DNA from: a bacterium
Lineage (GTDB): Bacteria > Actinomycetota > Acidimicrobiia > Spongiisociales > ZC4RG35
Reading direction: 5' to 3'
Assembly: GCA_028819345.1 (NCBI GenBank)
Contig: JAPPLW010000082.1
Coordinates: 23,100-87,099 of the forward strand
Length of the DNA stretch: 64,000 nt
Positions 62,558 to 64,000 of the stretch are shown piece after piece. The notes beneath the pieces were generated by a model. It was not told the origin of the DNA. It made no database searches and saw only the letters and a program-made list of their open reading frames with translations. Numbering within the stretch: the first letter of the stretch is position 1; the number at the start of each line of letters is the position of its first letter. The translations under genes and the position numbers were made by a program.

Positions 62558-63594
62558 GCGCGTCTCAGTCCCAGGTTTGAACGGCGGAGGAGCAGGAGGA
62601 TCAGAGGGGCGGCCAAGAGGGTCGTGCACAACCCCACCGGAATCTCGCCCGGATAGATCACGACCTTGGCAAGCACGTCGGATGCCAGTAACAAGAGCGC
62701 TCCGATTACGGTGGACACCGGAAAGAGAACCCTCGCATCCGGCCGCGGGACGATCAGGCGAGCGATGTGCGGCGTCAGAAGCCCGACCCAGGCGATGGGA
62801 CCGGCGACCGCCACGATGCTCCCGACGAGCAACGCAGCCAGGGTGATGAAGACCATGCGCATGCGCTTGGCCTGCATCCCCAGCGACGAGGTGACGTCCT
62901 CGTCCAACTGGAGAACGTTGGCGCCTCGGGCGAGGATGAAAGCTGCGGGAACCCCCACCAGCACCCATGGCCACACCAACTGGACATGATCCCATGTCCT
63001 ACCCGAGAGGTTGCCGACCGTGAAGAGGAAGAAGACCCGCACGGCGCCGGACGAGGCGGCGAGGCCGATCACGGCAAGGATGATCCCATTGAGGAGCGCC
63101 GCAACCGCCACGCCGGTCAGCGCCGCCTCCACGGGTGTACGCGCCCCCCGCGACGCCACCAGGACGATCAGGCCCCCGCCCAGCCCCCCGGCAAGAGCCA
63201 CGACGGGGTGAAGGGCGAACAGGACGGGTGCGTTCAGCAGCAGGATGATTGCCATCGCCAGGGATGCTCCGGCGGAGACGCCGAGCAGCCCCGGCGAGGC
63301 CAGCGGGTTCCTGAGGACGACCTGAAGGATGGCCCCCGACAGCCCCAGCGCCGCGCCGGACAGAAGGGCCAGGATCAGCCGGGGCAGCCCCAACTCACGG
63401 ACCACGAGCCGTTCGATCCGGTCGCCGGACTCGCCCAACAGGATGCCGGGCAGGTCGCCAAGCGCCACCCTCGGCTCAACCGTGCTCAGATGGATTACGG
63501 CGAGGACGGCGAACGCCACCAGTATCGCTCCGGCGACGATCACCAGGAACCAGGGCCGGCCCGGTGTCGCCGCCTCGCCGGTAGATGTGATCAA
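62554..63594 (-). CDS. FecCD/BtuC-type permease
   Basis: 346 aa, partner of the next permease. Motifs: ELGLPRLILALLSGAALGLS, GAILQVVLRNPLASPGLLGV, GPIAWVGLLTPHIARLIVP. TTG 63594 overlaps the binding-protein stop (TTGA). Two different permeases side by side indicate a heterodimeric channel as in FecCD or FhuB-like systems. Their short overlaps imply one transcript starting beyond the window edge. Confidence 0.9.
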   Translation of the reverse strand: MITSTGEAATPGRPWFLVIVAGAILVAFAVLAVIHLSTVEPRVALGDLPGILLGESGDRIERLVVRELGLPRLILALLSGAALGLSGAILQVVLRNPLASPGLLGVSAGASLAMAIILLLNAPVLFALHPVVALAGGLGGGLIVLVASRGARTPVEAALTGVAVAALLNGIILAVIGLAASSGAVRVFFLFTVGNLSGRTWDHVQLVWPWVLVGVPAAFILARGANVLQLDEDVTSSLGMQAKRMRMVFITLAALLVGSIVAVAGPIAWVGLLTPHIARLIVPRPDARVLFPVSTVIGALLLLASDVLAKVVIYPGEIPVGLCTTLLAAPLILLLLRRSNLGLRRA

Positions 63595-64000
63595 GGCAGA
63601 GGCGCCGGGAATGCCTCCGGGTAGATCTTCGGCATCGCCTCGTCGAGGACGAAGTTCGTGCCGTTAATGCCTCGGGATGTGCCCCAGATGAAGAAGTCCA
63701 CTTCGTGTACCTCCCCGTTCTGCACCGCCACGAGCTCTCTCCAGATCACATGGTCAACGAGTTGCTCGGACACCGGCTCCGGGGGCGTTGGCCCGAATCC
63801 GTAGGTCTGGACAAAGATGACATCGGGATCGATACCCAGCAACTGCTCCACAGAAAAGCTCGGGAACGGCTGGTGGACATCACATTCGGTGAACGCGGGG
63901 TATACCGCTACGCGAGCCAGCGCATCAACGGCCGGCGTGCACACCGTGTCGGCCCCGATATTGACATCGGACCCGTACACCACCATGACGGACCTCTTTG
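63591..64000 (-). CDS. periplasmic metal/siderophore-type binding protein, N-terminus beyond the window
   Basis: The C-terminal 136 or so residues of a class III binding protein: LLGIDPDVIFVQTYGFG and the later GINGTNFVLDEAMPKIYPE match the FhuD/BtuF/FepB lobe. The frame stays open to the window edge, so the signal peptide and first lobe are outside; an internal ATG at 63986 is not the start. Captures the chelate for the FecCD-type importer. The ligand (siderophore, heme or corrinoid) cannot be told from this part. Confidence 0.82.
   Translation of the reverse strand, partial: KRSVMVVYGSDVNIGADTVCTPAVDALARVAVYPAFTECDVHQPFPSFSVEQLLGIDPDVIFVQTYGFGPTPPEPVSEQLVDHVIWRELVAVQNGEVHEVDFFIWGTSRGINGTNFVLDEAMPKIYPEAFPAPLP

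Noticed and set aside
61532..62995. A 487-residue version of the second FecCD permease
   Set aside because: The extra N-terminus is out-of-frame reading of the first permease; the GTG at 62557 in a GTGA overlap fits the family start.

Overview
The window looks like a chromosomal segment of a high-GC actinomycete, most likely the class Acidimicrobiia or a close relative. Evidence: a mycothiol-type glycosyltransferase (mshA) followed by a YbjN-family gene as in mycobacteria, a deazaflavin (F420)-type oxidoreductase, a menaquinone-type cytochrome bc complex with split cytochrome b, a Rex repressor, many GTG/TTG starts, ATGA/GTGA overlaps inside operons, and many first genes that seem leaderless (a TANNNT hexamer 7-9 nt before the start). 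The placement is inferred from gene content, not from a marker gene. No rRNA, tRNA, CRISPR array, prophage or insertion sequence was recognised.

Layout. 0-14 kb is housekeeping and carbon metabolism: a truncated DAHP synthase, a VOC protein, a lipoprotein, phosphonatase phnX, a lutABC lactate-oxidation operon coupled to an aminotransferase, a quinone reductase, a MoaD/membrane-domain fusion, an M23 peptidase, and an acyltransferase-mshA-ybjN cluster. Near 13.8 kb lies an orphan, apparently frameshifted Phd-type antitoxin. 14-15.3 kb holds a SAM hydrolase, a possible micro-protein and a glutaredoxin-like protein.

15.3-24.6 kb is a divergent respiratory locus and the most unusual part. Leftward are a CcoN-like protein whose heme and copper histidines all appear to be replaced, a CcoO-like cytochrome c and a further cytochrome c. 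Rightward are a membrane protein, a two-cluster ferredoxin, the two halves of cytochrome b, a Rieske protein, a large two-heme cytochrome c with Ca-loop-like motifs, and a small membrane protein. Three of these proteins share an N-terminal helical element followed by an Ala/Pro-rich linker, like the tethered docking domains of E2 acyltransferases.

24.8-38.9 kb holds a binding lipoprotein, a beta-lactamase-fold protein and a second divergent pair of operons. Leftward: mtnA plus a complete BMP-type nucleoside ABC transporter. Rightward: an MTA/SAH-type deaminase, a cupin, two SDRs, an aldolase-dehydrogenase fusion and a nucleoside phosphorylase. Together they could import a (5'-modified) nucleoside, deaminate and phosphorolyse it, isomerise the pentose 1-phosphate and cleave it to DHAP plus an aldehyde.

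38.9-64 kb is mixed: rex, a menaquinone/geranylgeranyl reductase relative, a beta-helix repeat protein, an amidase with an AtzG-like partner, an amidohydrolase facing an enolase-superfamily dehydratase, an F420-type oxidoreductase, an RNA-repair-like cluster (rtcB, macrodomain, deaminase), an SLC13-type permease, a membrane gene behind a near-consensus Fur box, a Rieske oxygenase with its reductase, a sodium:solute symporter with a small partner and an SDR, and at the right edge a FecCD-type metal or cofactor ABC importer.
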